Positions 1 to 9,714 of a stretch of DNA of 64,000 nucleotides are shown in pieces; the stretch's first letter is position 1; each line of letters starts with the position of its first letter. This DNA comes from Tahibacter aquaticus. GTDB taxonomy: Bacteria > Pseudomonadota > Gammaproteobacteria > Xanthomonadales > Rhodanobacteraceae. The notes below the pieces were generated by a model, which was given only the letters and a program-made list of their open reading frames with translations, ran no database searches and had not been told where the DNA came from. The stretch lies in NCBI RefSeq assembly GCF_004363655.1, contig NZ_SNZH01000002.1, positions 1 to 64,000 on the forward strand. The letters are read 5' to 3'. The position numbers and the translations under genes are program-made.

Positions 1-2064
1 GAATCCGTACCAGCGCTCGCGGAAGAAGAAATGCCCGCTCATTTCGCCGGCCAGCTCTGCGCCGGTTTCGCGCATTTTTGCCTTTATCAGCGAATGCCCG
101 GTTTTCCACATGACCGGGCTGCCGCCGTGCTTGAGAATTTCCGGCTGCAGCTTGCCGGTGCATTTCACGTCGTAAATGATGGTCGCGCCCGGATTGCGCA
201 CCAGCACGTCCTTGGCGAACAGCATCAGCAGGCGGTCGGGATAGATGATCTCGCCGCTCTTGGTGACCACGCCCAGGCGATCGCCGTCGCCGTCGAAGGC
301 CAGGCCGAGATCGGCACCGACCTGCTTCACCGTCAGTATCAGATCGCGCAGGTTGACCGGGTCGGACGGGTCCGGGTGATGGTTGGGGAAGGTGCCGTCG
401 ACATCGCAGTACAGCGGCATGACTTCGCAGCCGATGCCTTCCAGCACCGCCGGAGCGATCGCGCCCGGTACGCCGTTGCCGCAGTCGACCACGATGCGCA
501 GGCGCTGTTCGACCTGTACATCGCCCACTACGCGCTCGATGTAGTCGGCCTTCACGTCCATCGCCTGCAGGCCGCCGCTACCGCTGGTGAAGCGGTTCTC
601 GGCAATGCGCGCGTACAGGTTCTGCACCGCCTGCTCGGCCAGGGTTTCGCCGCCGAGCACGATCTTGAAGCCGTTGTAGTCGGGCGGGTTGTGGCTGCCG
701 GTGACGGAAATGCCCGAACCGGTGTTCAGATGATAGGTGGCGTAGTAGACCAGCGGCGTCGGCACTTCGCCGATGTCGATCACGTCCATGCCGGCCTGGC
801 GCAGGCCGTCGATCAGGCCGGCGACCAGGTCCGGACCCGACAGGCGGCCGTCGCGGCCGACGACGATCTCGTGCAGGCCGCGTTCCACGCCTTCGCTGCC
901 GATCGCCCGGCCGATCTGGCGCGCCACTTCCTTGTCCAGGGTTTTTCCGACCACGCCGCGGATGTCATAGGCGCGGAAGATGCTGCGGTCCAGTGTCAGC
1001 TTGGGTGTTGCCGCCGCCGGCGACGGCAGCCGCGTCCCTGCCGGTGGCGTGCGCGGCGATGTACGTGCTGGCGTGGACGGCGCTTTCAGCGCCTCGGCCA
1101 TGGTCAGTTCCGGCTCCACTTCACCACCGCCGTCCCGGCCCAGTTTGCCGAGCAGGATCGCCATGCCCCGGTGCCAGCCGACCTTGCGCAGCCACAGGCC
1201 GGTAAACGCGGCCAGCCCGCAGATGAGGGCCAGCACCAGCGGCAGCCAGGGGTTTTCCTCGAACACCAGGAACAGGTCGGGCTGCAACTGGGCGACGCGG
1301 AAGGTAGAGGCATTGATCGGTGTGCCCATGTCCGGCACCGCCCCCGCTATGCCGTGCCCGACGCCGACCAGTACCAGGTCGGTGCTTTCGCCGCCGCCCT
1401 GGCGCAATTCCAGCCGGCCGTCGCGGATATTGGCGCGGGAAAACTCGTCGAACACCGGCTGCATCGGCACGGCCACCCAGGCCACGGCGATGGGCTGGTC
1501 GTTCGCCTTGACCAGCTCGGCAAACGTGATCATGCGACCGTTCTTGCCGATCACCACTGACTGCGCGTCCGAGGTGCCGGCCTGCGCCTGGATCAGCTGT
1601 GCCGCCTTGGCATAGCCGAACTTGCGGAAATCCGATTTCAGCACTTCGGTCAGTTGCGGGCTGAAGAAATACGCCTCGGCCATTTCCGGCAGGGCCAGGC
1701 GCAGGGCGGTGACCGCGGCTTCGTGCTGGGCCGGATCGCCGCTGAGCAGCGGCTGCTGTACCGCCGGCGTCGCCAGCGCCGTGACGATATGCGCGCGCAG
1801 GTCGGCAACCACCGTGGCGAGCTTGGTCGACTGCACCTGGCGCTCGCTGAACAATTGCGTCTGGGACGAATTGAAACGCCATACCTGCATCGCCTGCCAG
1901 GCAAAGAAGGCAGCGGCGGCCAGGGTCACCGTGGCCAGCGCCACCGGCAGCAGCTGGCGCCAGTCCAGCCGCAGTTTCGACAGGTCGAAGCGCGGCTTTT
2001 CCACAGCCTGGCCATTTCCTGCGGCCGCGGTCGCCAGTGCCGCTTCGGCTTTCTTCTTCTTCAT
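1..2064 (-). CDS. algC: Phosphomannomutase/phosphoglucomutase with N-terminal membrane extension (partial)
   Basis: Interconverts hexose-6-phosphate and hexose-1-phosphate for nucleotide-sugar, LPS and exopolysaccharide synthesis. The gene begins at the ATG at 2064 (MKKKKAEAALATAAAG) and runs off the left edge, so the C-terminus is missing. The first ~330 residues are an extension with a hydrophobic helix near residues 40-60 (LLPVALATVTLAAAAFFAWQ) and a second near residues 265-285, suggesting a membrane-anchored periplasmic-type domain. The catalytic phosphohexomutase part starts at FRAYDIRG. The phosphoserine loop TGSHNPP and the metal loop DGDGDR are both intact, as is GEMSGH. It follows dut with a 21-base gap, probably in one coaBC-dut-algC operon. 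Long AlgC forms downstream of dut are known in Pseudomonas and Xanthomonas relatives. Family call is firm; the role of the extension is unknown. Confidence 0.93.
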   Translation of the reverse strand, partial: MKKKKAEAALATAAAGNGQAVEKPRFDLSKLRLDWRQLLPVALATVTLAAAAFFAWQAMQVWRFNSSQTQLFSERQVQSTKLATVVADLRAHIVTALATPAVQQPLLSGDPAQHEAAVTALRLALPEMAEAYFFSPQLTEVLKSDFRKFGYAKAAQLIQAQAGTSDAQSVVIGKNGRMITFAELVKANDQPIAVAWVAVPMQPVFDEFSRANIRDGRLELRQGGGESTDLVLVGVGHGIAGAVPDMGTPINASTFRVAQLQPDLFLVFEENPWLPLVLALICGLAAFTGLWLRKVGWHRGMAILLGKLGRDGGGEVEPELTMAEALKAPSTPARTSPRTPPAGTRLPSPAAATPKLTLDRSIFRAYDIRGVVGKTLDKEVARQIGRAIGSEGVERGLHEIVVGRDGRLSGPDLVAGLIDGLRQAGMDVIDIGEVPTPLVYYATYHLNTGSGISVTGSHNPPDYNGFKIVLGGETLAEQAVQNLYARIAENRFTSGSGGLQAMDVKADYIERVVGDVQVEQRLRIVVDCGNGVPGAIAPAVLEGIGCEVMPLYCDVDGTFPNHHPDPSDPVNLRDLILTVKQVGADLGLAFDGDGDRLGVVTKSGEIIYPDRLLMLFAKDVLVRNPGATIIYDVKCTGKLQPEILKHGGSPVMWKTGHSLIKAKMRETGAELAGEMSGHFFFRERWYGF

Positions 2065-2085
2065 CCGTTGAACTCCCTGCGCCGC

Positions 2086-2541
2086 TCAGGCAACACCTGA
2101 AGAACCGAAGCCGCCCCCGCCGCGCTCAGTCGGCGGGAACTCGTGCACCAGCTGGAAACCGGCGCGCGCAATCGGCAGAAATACGAGCTGGGCGATGCGA
2201 TCGCCGGGCACGATGGTAAAGGCCTGATCAGAGCGGTTCCAGCACGAGACCAGCAAGGGCCCCTGATAGTCGGAATCGATCAGTCCGACCAGATTGCCCA
2301 GTACGATGCCGTGCTTATGCCCCAGACCCGAGCGAGGCAATATCACGGCGCAGTAGTCCGCGTCCTTTAGGTGGATCGCAAAACCGGTCGGAATCAGTTC
2401 GGACTGGCCCGGCAGCAGCGTCAACGGCTGCGCCAGCGCGGCACGCAGGTCCAGGCCGGCCGAACCCGGCGTGGCATAGGCCGGCAAGGGGATTTCAGCA
2501 CCGAGGCGCGGGTCGAGTATCTTCAGGTCCACGTCGATCAT
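2086..2541 (-). CDS. dut: Deoxyuridine 5'-triphosphate nucleotidohydrolase (dUTPase)
   Basis: Hydrolyses dUTP to dUMP and pyrophosphate, keeping uracil out of DNA and feeding dTMP synthesis. The 151-residue protein has the trimeric dUTPase motifs in order: [14 protein letters not shown] (motif 1), [12 protein letters not shown] (motif 2), GLIDSDYQG (motif 3), [10 protein letters not shown] (motif 4), and a glycine-rich C-terminal arm [11 protein letters not shown] (motif 5). Its start overlaps the end of coaBC by four bases (ATGA), so translation is probably coupled, and algC follows. Length and motifs are normal. Confidence 0.97.
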   Translation of the reverse strand: MIDVDLKILDPRLGAEIPLPAYATPGSAGLDLRAALAQPLTLLPGQSELIPTGFAIHLKDADYCAVILPRSGLGHKHGIVLGNLVGLIDSDYQGPLLVSCWNRSDQAFTIVPGDRIAQLVFLPIARAGFQLVHEFPPTERGGGGFGSSGVA

Positions 2542-3770
2542 GCGGCGCCGGCTCCGTTGTCAGTGCCGCGATCACGCAGGCGCTGCGCCACCACGTCGAT
2601 CAGCTGCCGCGCCAGCTCGCGCTTCGGCGCCGTCGGCAGGCGCAGCGTCGCATCGGCGCTGATCAGGGTGAGACTGTTGTCGTCCACTTCGAAACCCAGG
2701 CCGCTGCCGACCTGGTTGGCGGCGATCAGGTCCAGCCGCTTGCGTTCCAGCTTGGCCCGCGCATACGCCTCGACGTTTTCGGTTTCGGCGGCGAAGCCCA
2801 CCAGCAGCGGACGCCGCGGCAGTGCCGCCACGTCGGCGAGGATGTCGGGGTTCTGGGTCAGTTCCAGGCTCAGGCCACCGTCGCCGCGTTTCTTGATCTT
2901 GTGCAAAGCCACTTCGGCCGGACGGAAATCGCCGACGGCAGCGGCGGCGATGAAGACATCGCAATTCTGCGCCGCGCCCAGCACGGCCGCATGCATCTCG
3001 CGCGCGCTGCGCACGTCGATGCGCTGTACCCCGGCCGGCGTGGCCAGGTTCACCGGCCCGGCCACCAGGGTGACCGAGGCGCCGGCTTCGGCGGCCGCTT
3101 CGGCGATGGCAAAGCCCATGCGGCCGGAGCTGCGGTTGCCAAGGAAGCGCACCGGGTCGATGTCTTCGAAGGTCGGCCCCGCGCTGATCAGTACCTGGCG
3201 GCCGGCCAGCAGGTCGCCACGCTGGCGCGCCGCCAGCCTGGCAACCAGTTCCAGCGGCTCCAGCAGACGGCCGGAACCCACATCGCCGCAGGCCTGCTCG
3301 CCCGCCGCCGGACCGAATACGCCGACGCCGCGCCGGCGCAGGATGTCCAGGTTGGCCTGGGTGGCCGGATGCGCCCACATCTGCTGGTTCATCGCGGGCG
3401 CCACATGCACTGGCGCGGCACTGGCCAGGCACAGCGTGGTGAGCAGGTCGTCGGCCAGGCCGTGCGCCAGCCGTGCGATCAGATCGGCCGAGGCCGGCGC
3501 GATCAGGATGTCCTGCGCCCAGCGCGCCAGTTCGATATGGCCCATGGCGGCTTCGGCGCCTTCATCCCAGAGACTCAGGCGTACGGGATTGCCCGACAGC
3601 GCCTGGAAGGTCAGCGGCGTGACGAAGCGCGCCGCGTTCTCAGTCATCACCACGCGCACCTGCGCGCCGGCATCGCCGAGGCGGCGCACCAGATCGGCCG
3701 CCTTGTAAGCCGCAATTCCACCCGCAACGCCGAGCAGCACCTGCCTGCCGGCCAACCCATTGGATGCCAT
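2538..3770 (-). CDS. coaBC: Bifunctional phosphopantothenoylcysteine decarboxylase / phosphopantothenate-cysteine ligase
   Basis: Catalyses two successive steps of coenzyme A synthesis: joining 4'-phosphopantothenate to cysteine, and decarboxylation to 4'-phosphopantetheine. The N-terminal flavoprotein half (CoaC) begins [20 protein letters not shown] and carries PAMNQQMW, the substrate-recognition clamp. The C-terminal half (CoaB) contains [21 protein letters not shown] and the HKIKK lysine motif. Its 410 residues are typical for the fused enzyme. It is first in the leftward coaBC-dut-algC operon and divergent from radC across 119 bases, the usual arrangement in gammaproteobacteria. Confidence 0.97.
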   Translation of the reverse strand: MASNGLAGRQVLLGVAGGIAAYKAADLVRRLGDAGAQVRVVMTENAARFVTPLTFQALSGNPVRLSLWDEGAEAAMGHIELARWAQDILIAPASADLIARLAHGLADDLLTTLCLASAAPVHVAPAMNQQMWAHPATQANLDILRRRGVGVFGPAAGEQACGDVGSGRLLEPLELVARLAARQRGDLLAGRQVLISAGPTFEDIDPVRFLGNRSSGRMGFAIAEAAAEAGASVTLVAGPVNLATPAGVQRIDVRSAREMHAAVLGAAQNCDVFIAAAAVGDFRPAEVALHKIKKRGDGGLSLELTQNPDILADVAALPRRPLLVGFAAETENVEAYARAKLERKRLDLIAANQVGSGLGFEVDDNSLTLISADATLRLPTAPKRELARQLIDVVAQRLRDRGTDNGAGAA

Positions 3771-3889
3771 CGGAACATTCCTACCCGTTTAAGCGCCGAT
3801 AGCTTAAGGGAAAGCCCGCTCCAGACGCGCGCGAAGCGTAGCGCGGCACACCTAATCTGCCCGCCTTCGACAAGGCACAGGAACCGGTA

Positions 3890-4585
3890 ATGAACAGCTC
3901 TCCCAGCACGAGCCGCAACATCAGCCAGTGGCCACAACAGAAACGTCCGCGGGAAAAGCTGCTGTCGCAGGGCGCGGCCGCGCTGTCCGATGCCGAGCTG
4001 CTGGCGATCTTCCTCGGCTGCGGCAGCCGCGGACAGACCGCCGTCGACCTGGGCCGGCACCTGCTGAACATTTGCGGCGGCCTGCGCCAGCTGCTCGGCC
4101 GTACCGTGCCGTTGCCGCCAACCCGCGGCCTCGGCCAGGCCAAACGCTGCCGCCTCTACGCCGTACTGGAGCTGGCCCGGCGCTGCACCGCCGACGAGTT
4201 CAAGCGCGAGGCCACCTTGCGCAGTCCGGCCGATACCGCGCAATTCCTGCGCGGGCGCCTGGCCAGCTATCCGTACGAGGTCTTCGCCTGCGTGTTCCTG
4301 GACGCGCGCAACCGCGTCATCGCCTTCGAGGAACTGTTCCGCGGCACCATCGACGGCACTTCGGTACACCCGCGCGAGGTGGTGCGGGCCTGTCTGCGGC
4401 ACAACGCCGCTGCCGTCATCCTGGCCCACAACCATCCGTCCGGCGTGGCCGAACCCAGCGAATCGGACCGTCTCGTCACCGCCGAGCTGCGCCAGATACT
4501 GGGCCTGATCGGCGTGCGCGTGCTCGATCACTTCGTCGTCGGGGCCGACACCCACGTGTCGCTGGCGCAGCGCGGCCTGATCTGA
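3890..4585 (+). CDS. radC: RadC family JAB-domain protein
   Basis: RadC/UPF0758 protein of unknown molecular role, with an N-terminal helix-hairpin-helix-like part and a C-terminal JAB/MPN metalloprotease-like domain. The start of the conserved body is WPQQKRPREKLL, and the metal-binding JAMM motif reads LAHNHPSG with SESD downstream. At 231 residues it is normal for the family. It is divergent from coaBC. The historical repair annotation is not well supported, so only the family is certain. A broken second RadC-like piece lies at 54191-54390. Confidence 0.95.
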   Translation: MNSSPSTSRNISQWPQQKRPREKLLSQGAAALSDAELLAIFLGCGSRGQTAVDLGRHLLNICGGLRQLLGRTVPLPPTRGLGQAKRCRLYAVLELARRCTADEFKREATLRSPADTAQFLRGRLASYPYEVFACVFLDARNRVIAFEELFRGTIDGTSVHPREVVRACLRHNAAAVILAHNHPSGVAEPSESDRLVTAELRQILGLIGVRVLDHFVVGADTHVSLAQRGLI

Positions 4586-4647
4586 ACCGGCACAGCCCTT
4601 CGCAGCGCCGCGGCACCTGCGGTATACAAAGCACCGCGCCCACGGCG

Positions 4648-4665
4648 CCGCGCCATCTGGCGCGG
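4648..4665. terminator. Hairpin downstream of radC
   Basis: Perfect 8-bp inverted repeat (CCGCGCCA / TGGCGCGG) with a 2-base loop, 62 bases after the radC stop. There is no T-run, so it may be a Rho-assisted or attenuating hairpin rather than a classic terminator. Confidence 0.4.
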
Positions 4666-4716
4666 TCACGCCGCTGACATATACTGCGGGCGCCTGGTGG
4701 AGGGCCTGGCCGCACC

Positions 4717-5793
4717 GTGATCCTGCCGTTTCCGCGCAAGTTTCCCGAAGACGCTGCCGAACGCTCCGTTGCGGACGTGGCCCAGGCGCGGGCTTTGCTG
4801 GCCACGCTGGCACCCGGCCTGAGCTCGGCCCTGGCGCGGCGGCGTTTCGCCCTGGCCGCGGCCCTGCAGCAGGCCGGCGACGCGGCCAAGCTCGACCGCT
4901 GCGAAGCCGCCGTGCAACTGGCCTACGCCCGCCTGGCCGTGCGCCACGGCAGCTGGGGCGAAGACTTCCACGCCTACCACAACGAACACCACATCCTGGA
5001 AATCTTCGACAGCCGCATCGAGCGGCTGATGCGCCATATCGGCGTCAAGGCACTGAGCCTGGACGACTGGCTGCTGCTGGGCCTGTTCGCCGCCTGCCAC
5101 GACCTGCGCCAGCGCGAACCGGCCATCTACAGCGCCGGCGTCGGCAGCAACGAACGCGCCAGCATCGAAGAAGGGCTGCGCATCCTCGACCTGGCCGGCT
5201 TCGAACCCGAGCGCGATGCGTTCTATTACACCGCGCTGGAACTGACCATCGCCGGCTCGACCTTCGATGCACGCCCGCCCGCGCAGGACTGGGAATACAA
5301 CTCGGTCGACCTGGTGCAGGGCGGCGGCGCGCTGGCCTCCAAGCTCGACATCAAGCTGGACAAGCACGTTCCTGGCTGGCGCGACCGCCCGGCCCTGGTG
5401 CATGCACTGGAACTGGCCCTGATCGCCGCCGACCTGGACACCGCCAACGTGGCCGAGCCGTTCGCGCGCTTCGTCGAGACCGGCACGCGCCTGTGCCAGG
5501 AACGCGAAATGCGCTGCCACCGCTCCACCGACGACCCGGCCTCTGCCCTGCCCGTATTCGGTTTCCTCACCGACGGCCAGGAACGCTTCTTCTTCGACCT
5601 GCACCGCTTCAATTCCCAGGTCGGCCGCGACGCCTTTTCCGCGGCCAAGCAGGCCAATGCCGCGCCGCTGAAAGCGCTGACCATGTCGCTGCGCGCCCGC
5701 ATCGCCATCGGCGGCAAGCCGGCCAGCGGCAATGCCGTGATCGAGGCGCTGCGCCTGCTCACCCGCGAAATCGAAACCCGCGGCCTGCGTTGA
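4717..5793 (+). CDS. HD-domain-like metal-dependent phosphohydrolase, function unknown
   Basis: A 358-residue soluble protein with a GTG start. Residues ~85-125 carry [18 protein letters not shown] followed by [13 protein letters not shown], a pattern of paired histidines and an HD dipeptide like that of HD-superfamily phosphohydrolases. No nucleotide-binding or membrane segment is seen. It lies between radC and folE on the same strand, 131 bases after radC and 70 before folE. Proximity to folE could hint at nucleotide metabolism, but that is inference. The substrate is unknown and I do not assign a gene name. Confidence 0.75.
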   Translation: MILPFPRKFPEDAAERSVADVAQARALLATLAPGLSSALARRRFALAAALQQAGDAAKLDRCEAAVQLAYARLAVRHGSWGEDFHAYHNEHHILEIFDSRIERLMRHIGVKALSLDDWLLLGLFAACHDLRQREPAIYSAGVGSNERASIEEGLRILDLAGFEPERDAFYYTALELTIAGSTFDARPPAQDWEYNSVDLVQGGGALASKLDIKLDKHVPGWRDRPALVHALELALIAADLDTANVAEPFARFVETGTRLCQEREMRCHRSTDDPASALPVFGFLTDGQERFFFDLHRFNSQVGRDAFSAAKQANAAPLKALTMSLRARIAIGGKPASGNAVIEALRLLTREIETRGLR

Positions 5794-5863
5794 CATCGGC
5801 ACAACACGGCGCGGGCCGGCAACCCTCTACAATCGCCAGTCCCTTGTCGTCTGCGGGAAGCGC

Positions 5864-6466
5864 ATGAGTTCCGAACCCAGCAACAACGGCGTCGACCGCG
5901 CCGAAGCCGAAGCCGCCATCCGCACCCTGCTGCGCTGGGCCGGCGAAGACCCGGGCCGCGAAGGCCTGCTCGACACGCCGCGCCGCGTCGTCGACGCCTA
6001 CCGCGACTGGTTTTCCGGCTACGCCGAAGACCCGGCCGAGTACCTGCGCCGCACCTTCGAGGAAGTGGCCGGCTATGACGAACTGATCGTGCTGCGCGAC
6101 ATCGAGTTCGAATCGCATTGCGAACACCACATGGCGCCGATCATCGGCCGCGCCCATGTCGGCTACCTGCCCACCGACAAGGTAGTCGGCATTTCCAAGC
6201 TCGCCCGCGTGGTGGAAGGTTTCGCCCGGCGCTTCCAGGTGCAGGAAAAGCTCACCGCCCAGATCGCCCACTGCATCGAAGACGTGCTCAAGCCGCGCGG
6301 CGTCGGCGTCGTCATCGAAGCCGCGCACCAGTGCATGACCACGCGCGGCGTGCACAAGACCGGCGTGTCCATGACCACCAGCCAGATGCTCGGCGCCTTC
6401 CGCGAAGACGCACGCACCCGCTCGGAGTTCCTGCAGTTCATCGCCATGCCGGGCCCGCGCCGCTGA
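5864..6466 (+). CDS. folE: GTP cyclohydrolase I
   Basis: Converts GTP to 7,8-dihydroneopterin triphosphate, the first step of folate (and tetrahydropterin) synthesis. The 200-residue protein has the zinc ligands Cys86 and His89 in [10 protein letters not shown] and Cys157 in [11 protein letters not shown], plus [16 protein letters not shown], which forms part of the active site. Start ATG at 5864 (MSSEPSNN). The gene is followed by a strong hairpin and a convergent GNAT gene. Length is normal and all key residues are present. Confidence 0.97.
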   Translation: MSSEPSNNGVDRAEAEAAIRTLLRWAGEDPGREGLLDTPRRVVDAYRDWFSGYAEDPAEYLRRTFEEVAGYDELIVLRDIEFESHCEHHMAPIIGRAHVGYLPTDKVVGISKLARVVEGFARRFQVQEKLTAQIAHCIEDVLKPRGVGVVIEAAHQCMTTRGVHKTGVSMTTSQMLGAFREDARTRSEFLQFIAMPGPRR

Positions 6467-6488
6467 AACCGCGCCGCTGAGGCAGCCG

Positions 6489-6506
6489 CCGGGAGCCCGC
6501 TCCCGG
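6489..6506. terminator. Hairpin between convergent folE and GNAT gene
   Basis: Perfect 8-bp GC-rich stem (CCGGGAGC / GCTCCCGG) with a 2-base loop, centred in the 55-base gap between two convergent genes. The position suggests a shared bidirectional terminator, although no T-tract follows. Confidence 0.55.
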
Positions 6507-6521
6507 GGGCACGGCCCGCGC

Positions 6522-6989
6522 TCAGCCAAAAGCGACAAATCCCCTGCTGTACATGTGGTAATGCTCCTGGCTCATGCCCAGTGCTGCGTACGTGCGCTGG
6601 GCGCGCTCGTTTTCCCATTCCACGTACAGGCGCAGCCCGATCACGCGCTCGCTGGACCGCGCCGCTGCTTCCACATGCCGGTAGAGCGTGCCGAACACAC
6701 CCAGCCGGCGCGCCGCTGGCACCACATACACGCTTTGAATCCACCACCAGTCGCCGTCGCGCCAGTCGCTCCATTCGTAGGTGATCAGCAGGCAGCCGGC
6801 GGCAACACCGGCATGTTCGGCAATCCGGTAGAAGCCGCGCCGCGGTTCGTCGAACACCGCCGTCACACCGCGCCGCAAGCGCTCGCGGTCCAGCGCCAGC
6901 GATTCGGTTTCCCAGGCCATGGCCGCATTCGCCTCGACCAGAAATTCGACATCGGCCCGCGTCGCCGCGCGTATCGTCACTTCGCTCAT
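6522..6989 (-). CDS. GNAT family N-acetyltransferase
   Basis: A 155-residue acetyltransferase of the GCN5 fold. It begins MSEVTIRAATRADVEFLVEAN, the usual first strand and helix. The central strand and acetyl-CoA loop are WIQSVYVVPAARRLGVFGTLYRHVEA, and the C-terminal part reads GLRLYVEWENERAQRTYAALGM, a typical motif B ending. The acceptor substrate cannot be told from sequence. It is transcribed leftward 15 bases before the ntrC stop, towards folE. Confidence 0.9.
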   Translation of the reverse strand: MSEVTIRAATRADVEFLVEANAAMAWETESLALDRERLRRGVTAVFDEPRRGFYRIAEHAGVAAGCLLITYEWSDWRDGDWWWIQSVYVVPAARRLGVFGTLYRHVEAAARSSERVIGLRLYVEWENERAQRTYAALGMSQEHYHMYSRGFVAFG

Positions 6990-7004
6990 CCGTTTCTCTC
7001 CTGC

Positions 7005-8408
7005 CTATTCCCGGCGCCGGCGCGAACTGCCGAGCTTGCGCGTCAAGGTATTGCGCCCCAGGCCCAGCGCCTCGGCCGCGTGCTGGCGATGCCCGTCATG
7101 CGCGGCCAGCGCCGCCTCGAACAACACCCGTTCCAGTTCCGCCACCGCCGCCGCATGCAGATCGCTGCGACCGGCCGCCAGCTCGCGCTCGGCCCAGCGG
7201 CGCAAGCCCTCGCCCCAGCCCGGCTCGGCCGGCACTGCGGTTTCACGCTGGAACGGCAAATCTTCCACCCGCACCTCGCGACCCGGCGCCATCACCGCCA
7301 GACGCCGGCACAGATTTTCCAGTTGGCGCACATTGCCGGGCCAGTCGAACCGCTCCACAGCCGCCAGCGCCTTGGCCGACCAGCGCTTCGCGCCGACTTT
7401 CAGTTCTTCCGCCGCCCGCGCCAGGAAATGCTCGGCCAGCAGGCCAATGTCTTCGCGCCGCTCGCGCAGGCTGGGCAGATGAATGCGCACCACGTCCAAC
7501 CGGTGCATCAAGTCGGCGCGGAATTCGCCGCGCGCGACTTTGGCTTCCAGATCCTGATGCGTCGCCGCGATCACACGCACATCGGCGCGAATCAGTTCGC
7601 GCCCGCCGACCCGGTAGAACTCGCCCTCGGCCAGCACGCGCAGCAATCGCGTCTGCAGCAGCAAGGGCATATCGCCGATTTCATCGAGAAACAAGGTGCC
7701 GCCGTCGGCCTGCTCGAAACGGCCCGCATGCCGCCGTGTGGCGCCGGTGAACGCGCCCATCTCGTGGCCGAACAATTCCGACTCCAGCAACTCCGACGGA
7801 ATTGCCGCGGTATTCAGCGCCACCACCGAGCGCAAGGCCCGCGCGCTGTGCGTATGCAGCGCCCGCGCCACCAGCTCCTTGCCGGTACCGGTCTCGCCGG
7901 TGATCAGCACATTCAGGCCGCTGGCCGCCACGCGGCCAATGGCGCGGAACACTTCGCGCATCGCCGCCGAACGGCCGATCAATTCCGTCTCGCGCGGACC
8001 GGGCCGGCTGGGCGCGGCCGGTGGGGCTGCCTGGCTGCGCCGCTGCGCCAGCGCGCGCTGCGCCGCCGCCACGGCCTGGTCCAGATCGAACGGCTTGGGC
8101 AGGTAATCGAACGCACCGTGCTTGTACGCTGCCGCCGTCGTGGCCACGTCGGTATAGGCGCTCATCACGATCACCGGCAGCTGCGCATAGTGCGCATGCA
8201 GCCGCTCCAGCAGCTTCAGGCCGCCCTGGCCCGACATGCGCACATCGGTAAACAGCAAATCCGGTACGTGTTGCTCGATCAGCGCCAGCACGCTTTCCGC
8301 TTCCTCGAACTCCGCCACGCGCAGGCCCGCATCGCGCAAAGCCGCAGCCAGCACGAAACGCACGGCGCGGTCGTCGTCGACCAGCCAGACCAGGGCTGTT
8401 TCAGCCAT
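7005..8408 (-). CDS. ntrC: Nitrogen regulation response regulator NtrC (GlnG)
   Basis: Sigma-54-dependent activator of nitrogen-assimilation genes, phosphorylated by NtrB. Receiver domain: acidic pocket DDD near residue 12 and the likely phospho-acceptor Asp55 in LLFTDVRMS. The central AAA+ domain has Walker A GETGTGKE, the sigma-54-contacting GAFTGA loop and Walker B GGTLFLDEIGDM. The C-terminal Fis-type helix-turn-helix is HAAEALGLGRNTLTRKLGSS. I use the ATG at 8408 (MAETALVWLVDD), which overlaps the ntrB stop by eight bases; an in-frame ATG at 8420 is also possible. Its operon partner is ntrB. Confidence 0.95.
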   Translation of the reverse strand: MAETALVWLVDDDRAVRFVLAAALRDAGLRVAEFEEAESVLALIEQHVPDLLFTDVRMSGQGGLKLLERLHAHYAQLPVIVMSAYTDVATTAAAYKHGAFDYLPKPFDLDQAVAAAQRALAQRRSQAAPPAAPSRPGPRETELIGRSAAMREVFRAIGRVAASGLNVLITGETGTGKELVARALHTHSARALRSVVALNTAAIPSELLESELFGHEMGAFTGATRRHAGRFEQADGGTLFLDEIGDMPLLLQTRLLRVLAEGEFYRVGGRELIRADVRVIAATHQDLEAKVARGEFRADLMHRLDVVRIHLPSLRERREDIGLLAEHFLARAAEELKVGAKRWSAKALAAVERFDWPGNVRQLENLCRRLAVMAPGREVRVEDLPFQRETAVPAEPGWGEGLRRWAERELAAGRSDLHAAAVAELERVLFEAALAAHDGHRQHAAEALGLGRNTLTRKLGSSRRRRE

Positions 8409-9438
8409 GCGACTCTCCATAAGGCAGCAACAGACTGAATACCGTTTCACCTGCACGGCTGCGATAGGTCAGCCCGCCCAGATGCTCGCCCGCAATCTCG
8501 CGGCACAAGGCCAGCCCCAGCCCGCTGCCGTCGGCCCGCCCCGACACCATGGGCAGAAACAGATGATCGGCCAGCTCGCTGGCCACGCCGCGGCCGTTGT
8601 CGATCACATCCACGCGCAAGGCCAGCTTCGCCACGCGGTCGTGGATACGCGCCGAATGCTCGGCCCGGCTGCGCAGCACCAGCCGGTCCGCGCCGGCTTC
8701 CAGCGCATTGCGGCCGAGATTGAGAAACAGCTGGGTCAGCCGATCCGCGTCTCCCTGCAACAGCGGCAGGCTGGGATCGAAATCGCGCGTGATCGCCGCC
8801 TGCCCCTGCGACACCAGCAAGGCCGCCACCCGCTCCAGCACCTCATGGATGTTCACCGGCCCCAGCGGCGACATGACCGACCCCTGCAACAGCCGGTTCG
8901 CCAGCTGGGCGAGGCGATCGGCCTCGGCAATGATCAGCCCGGCCAACTCCTTCACTCCCTCGTCCGCCACGCGCCGCGCAATCAACTGCGCCGCCCCACG
9001 CAAGCCCGCGAGCGGATTCTTCACCTCATGCGCAAACCCGCGCAGCGATTCCGACAGCTGCGCATTCGGCTCGCGCACCGCCGGCGCCAGCGTATGCACC
9101 TCCAGCAAGGCACCGCCTTCGGCCAGCGGACTCAAGGTCAGGTCCACCGCCACCGGCAGGCCCGCCGCATCAAGCAGAACGAAATCGCGCAACTGCACCA
9201 CGCGTTGTTCGGCCAGCACGCGGCGGAAGGCTTCCGGCAACTCGGGACGGTCCGGCGCCAACGCGGACAGCGGGGTCACTTCCAGGCGGCGCGCGCCCAT
9301 ACCGAGCAGCTCGCACAGCGCCGGATTCGGCGCGTACAACTGCTGCTGCGCATCGATGCCGGCAGCGGCGGTGCTGAGTTGGGGCCAGAAGGTGGTGGAG
9401 TCCACGGTTGGTGCAGATTGGGGCGGTTGCACCATCAT
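8401..9438 (-). CDS. ntrB: Nitrogen regulation sensor histidine kinase NtrB (GlnL)
   Basis: Cytoplasmic PAS-containing histidine kinase/phosphatase acting on NtrC, normally under PII control. No transmembrane segments. The PAS region covers about residues 20-115; the H-box is FAHEVKNPLAGLRGAAQLIA with the phospho-accepting His. ATP-binding boxes are LFLNLGRNALEAG (N box), VIDNGRGV (G1) and GSGLGLALCREI (G2). Start at two consecutive ATGs at 9438. In many bacteria glnA lies upstream; here mobile DNA begins immediately upstream, so the island may have separated the pair from glnA. Confidence 0.94.
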   Translation of the reverse strand: MMVQPPQSAPTVDSTTFWPQLSTAAAGIDAQQQLYAPNPALCELLGMGARRLEVTPLSALAPDRPELPEAFRRVLAEQRVVQLRDFVLLDAAGLPVAVDLTLSPLAEGGALLEVHTLAPAVREPNAQLSESLRGFAHEVKNPLAGLRGAAQLIARRVADEGVKELAGLIIAEADRLAQLANRLLQGSVMSPLGPVNIHEVLERVAALLVSQGQAAITRDFDPSLPLLQGDADRLTQLFLNLGRNALEAGADRLVLRSRAEHSARIHDRVAKLALRVDVIDNGRGVASELADHLFLPMVSGRADGSGLGLALCREIAGEHLGGLTYRSRAGETVFSLLLPYGESHG

Positions 9439-9493
9439 AGTGCAGGGCTCGGCTTCTCACTCTGTTGGTCGGCACGCCCAGTGTGGTGGGCAC

Positions 9494-9532
9494 AACACCG
9501 AAGTTTGTACGGAAAAGACAAACTTCGGTGTT
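9494..9532. repeat. Perfect 14-bp palindrome upstream of ntrB
   Basis: Inverted repeat AACACCGAAGTTTG / CAAACTTCGGTGTT with an 11-base loop. The inner arms GAAGTTTGT...ACAAACTTC match the consensus GAAGTYTGT...ACARACTTC that heads both long repeats at 36252 and 45835, suggesting one REP-like family. There is no T-run on either side, so it is not an obvious terminator. It sits 56 bases upstream of ntrB and could also affect that transcript. Confidence 0.6.
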
Positions 9533-9714
9533 GCCGCCGGGTAAGGTGAGTCGGTCGGCTCAGAGCGGCGCACCCGTGTAGACCGTGAGCGGCTTTTGCC
9601 AATGATCAAGCGAGAAGATGTTAATAAATTCATAGACTTGCTATGGATTACTTCGCGGCGCATGCGCGGGCCCAAGGCTGGTAAGGAAGTGGTCCGGTTA
9701 CTCGCGGCTCGACC

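Noticed and set aside
31-1560. Rightward 509-codon frame opposite algC
   Set aside because: Antisense shadow; the leftward frame has the phosphoserine and metal loops of phosphohexomutases.
5790-5833. TTGACA and TACAAT boxes upstream of folE
   Set aside because: They are separated by 32 bases, too far apart to form one sigma-70 promoter.
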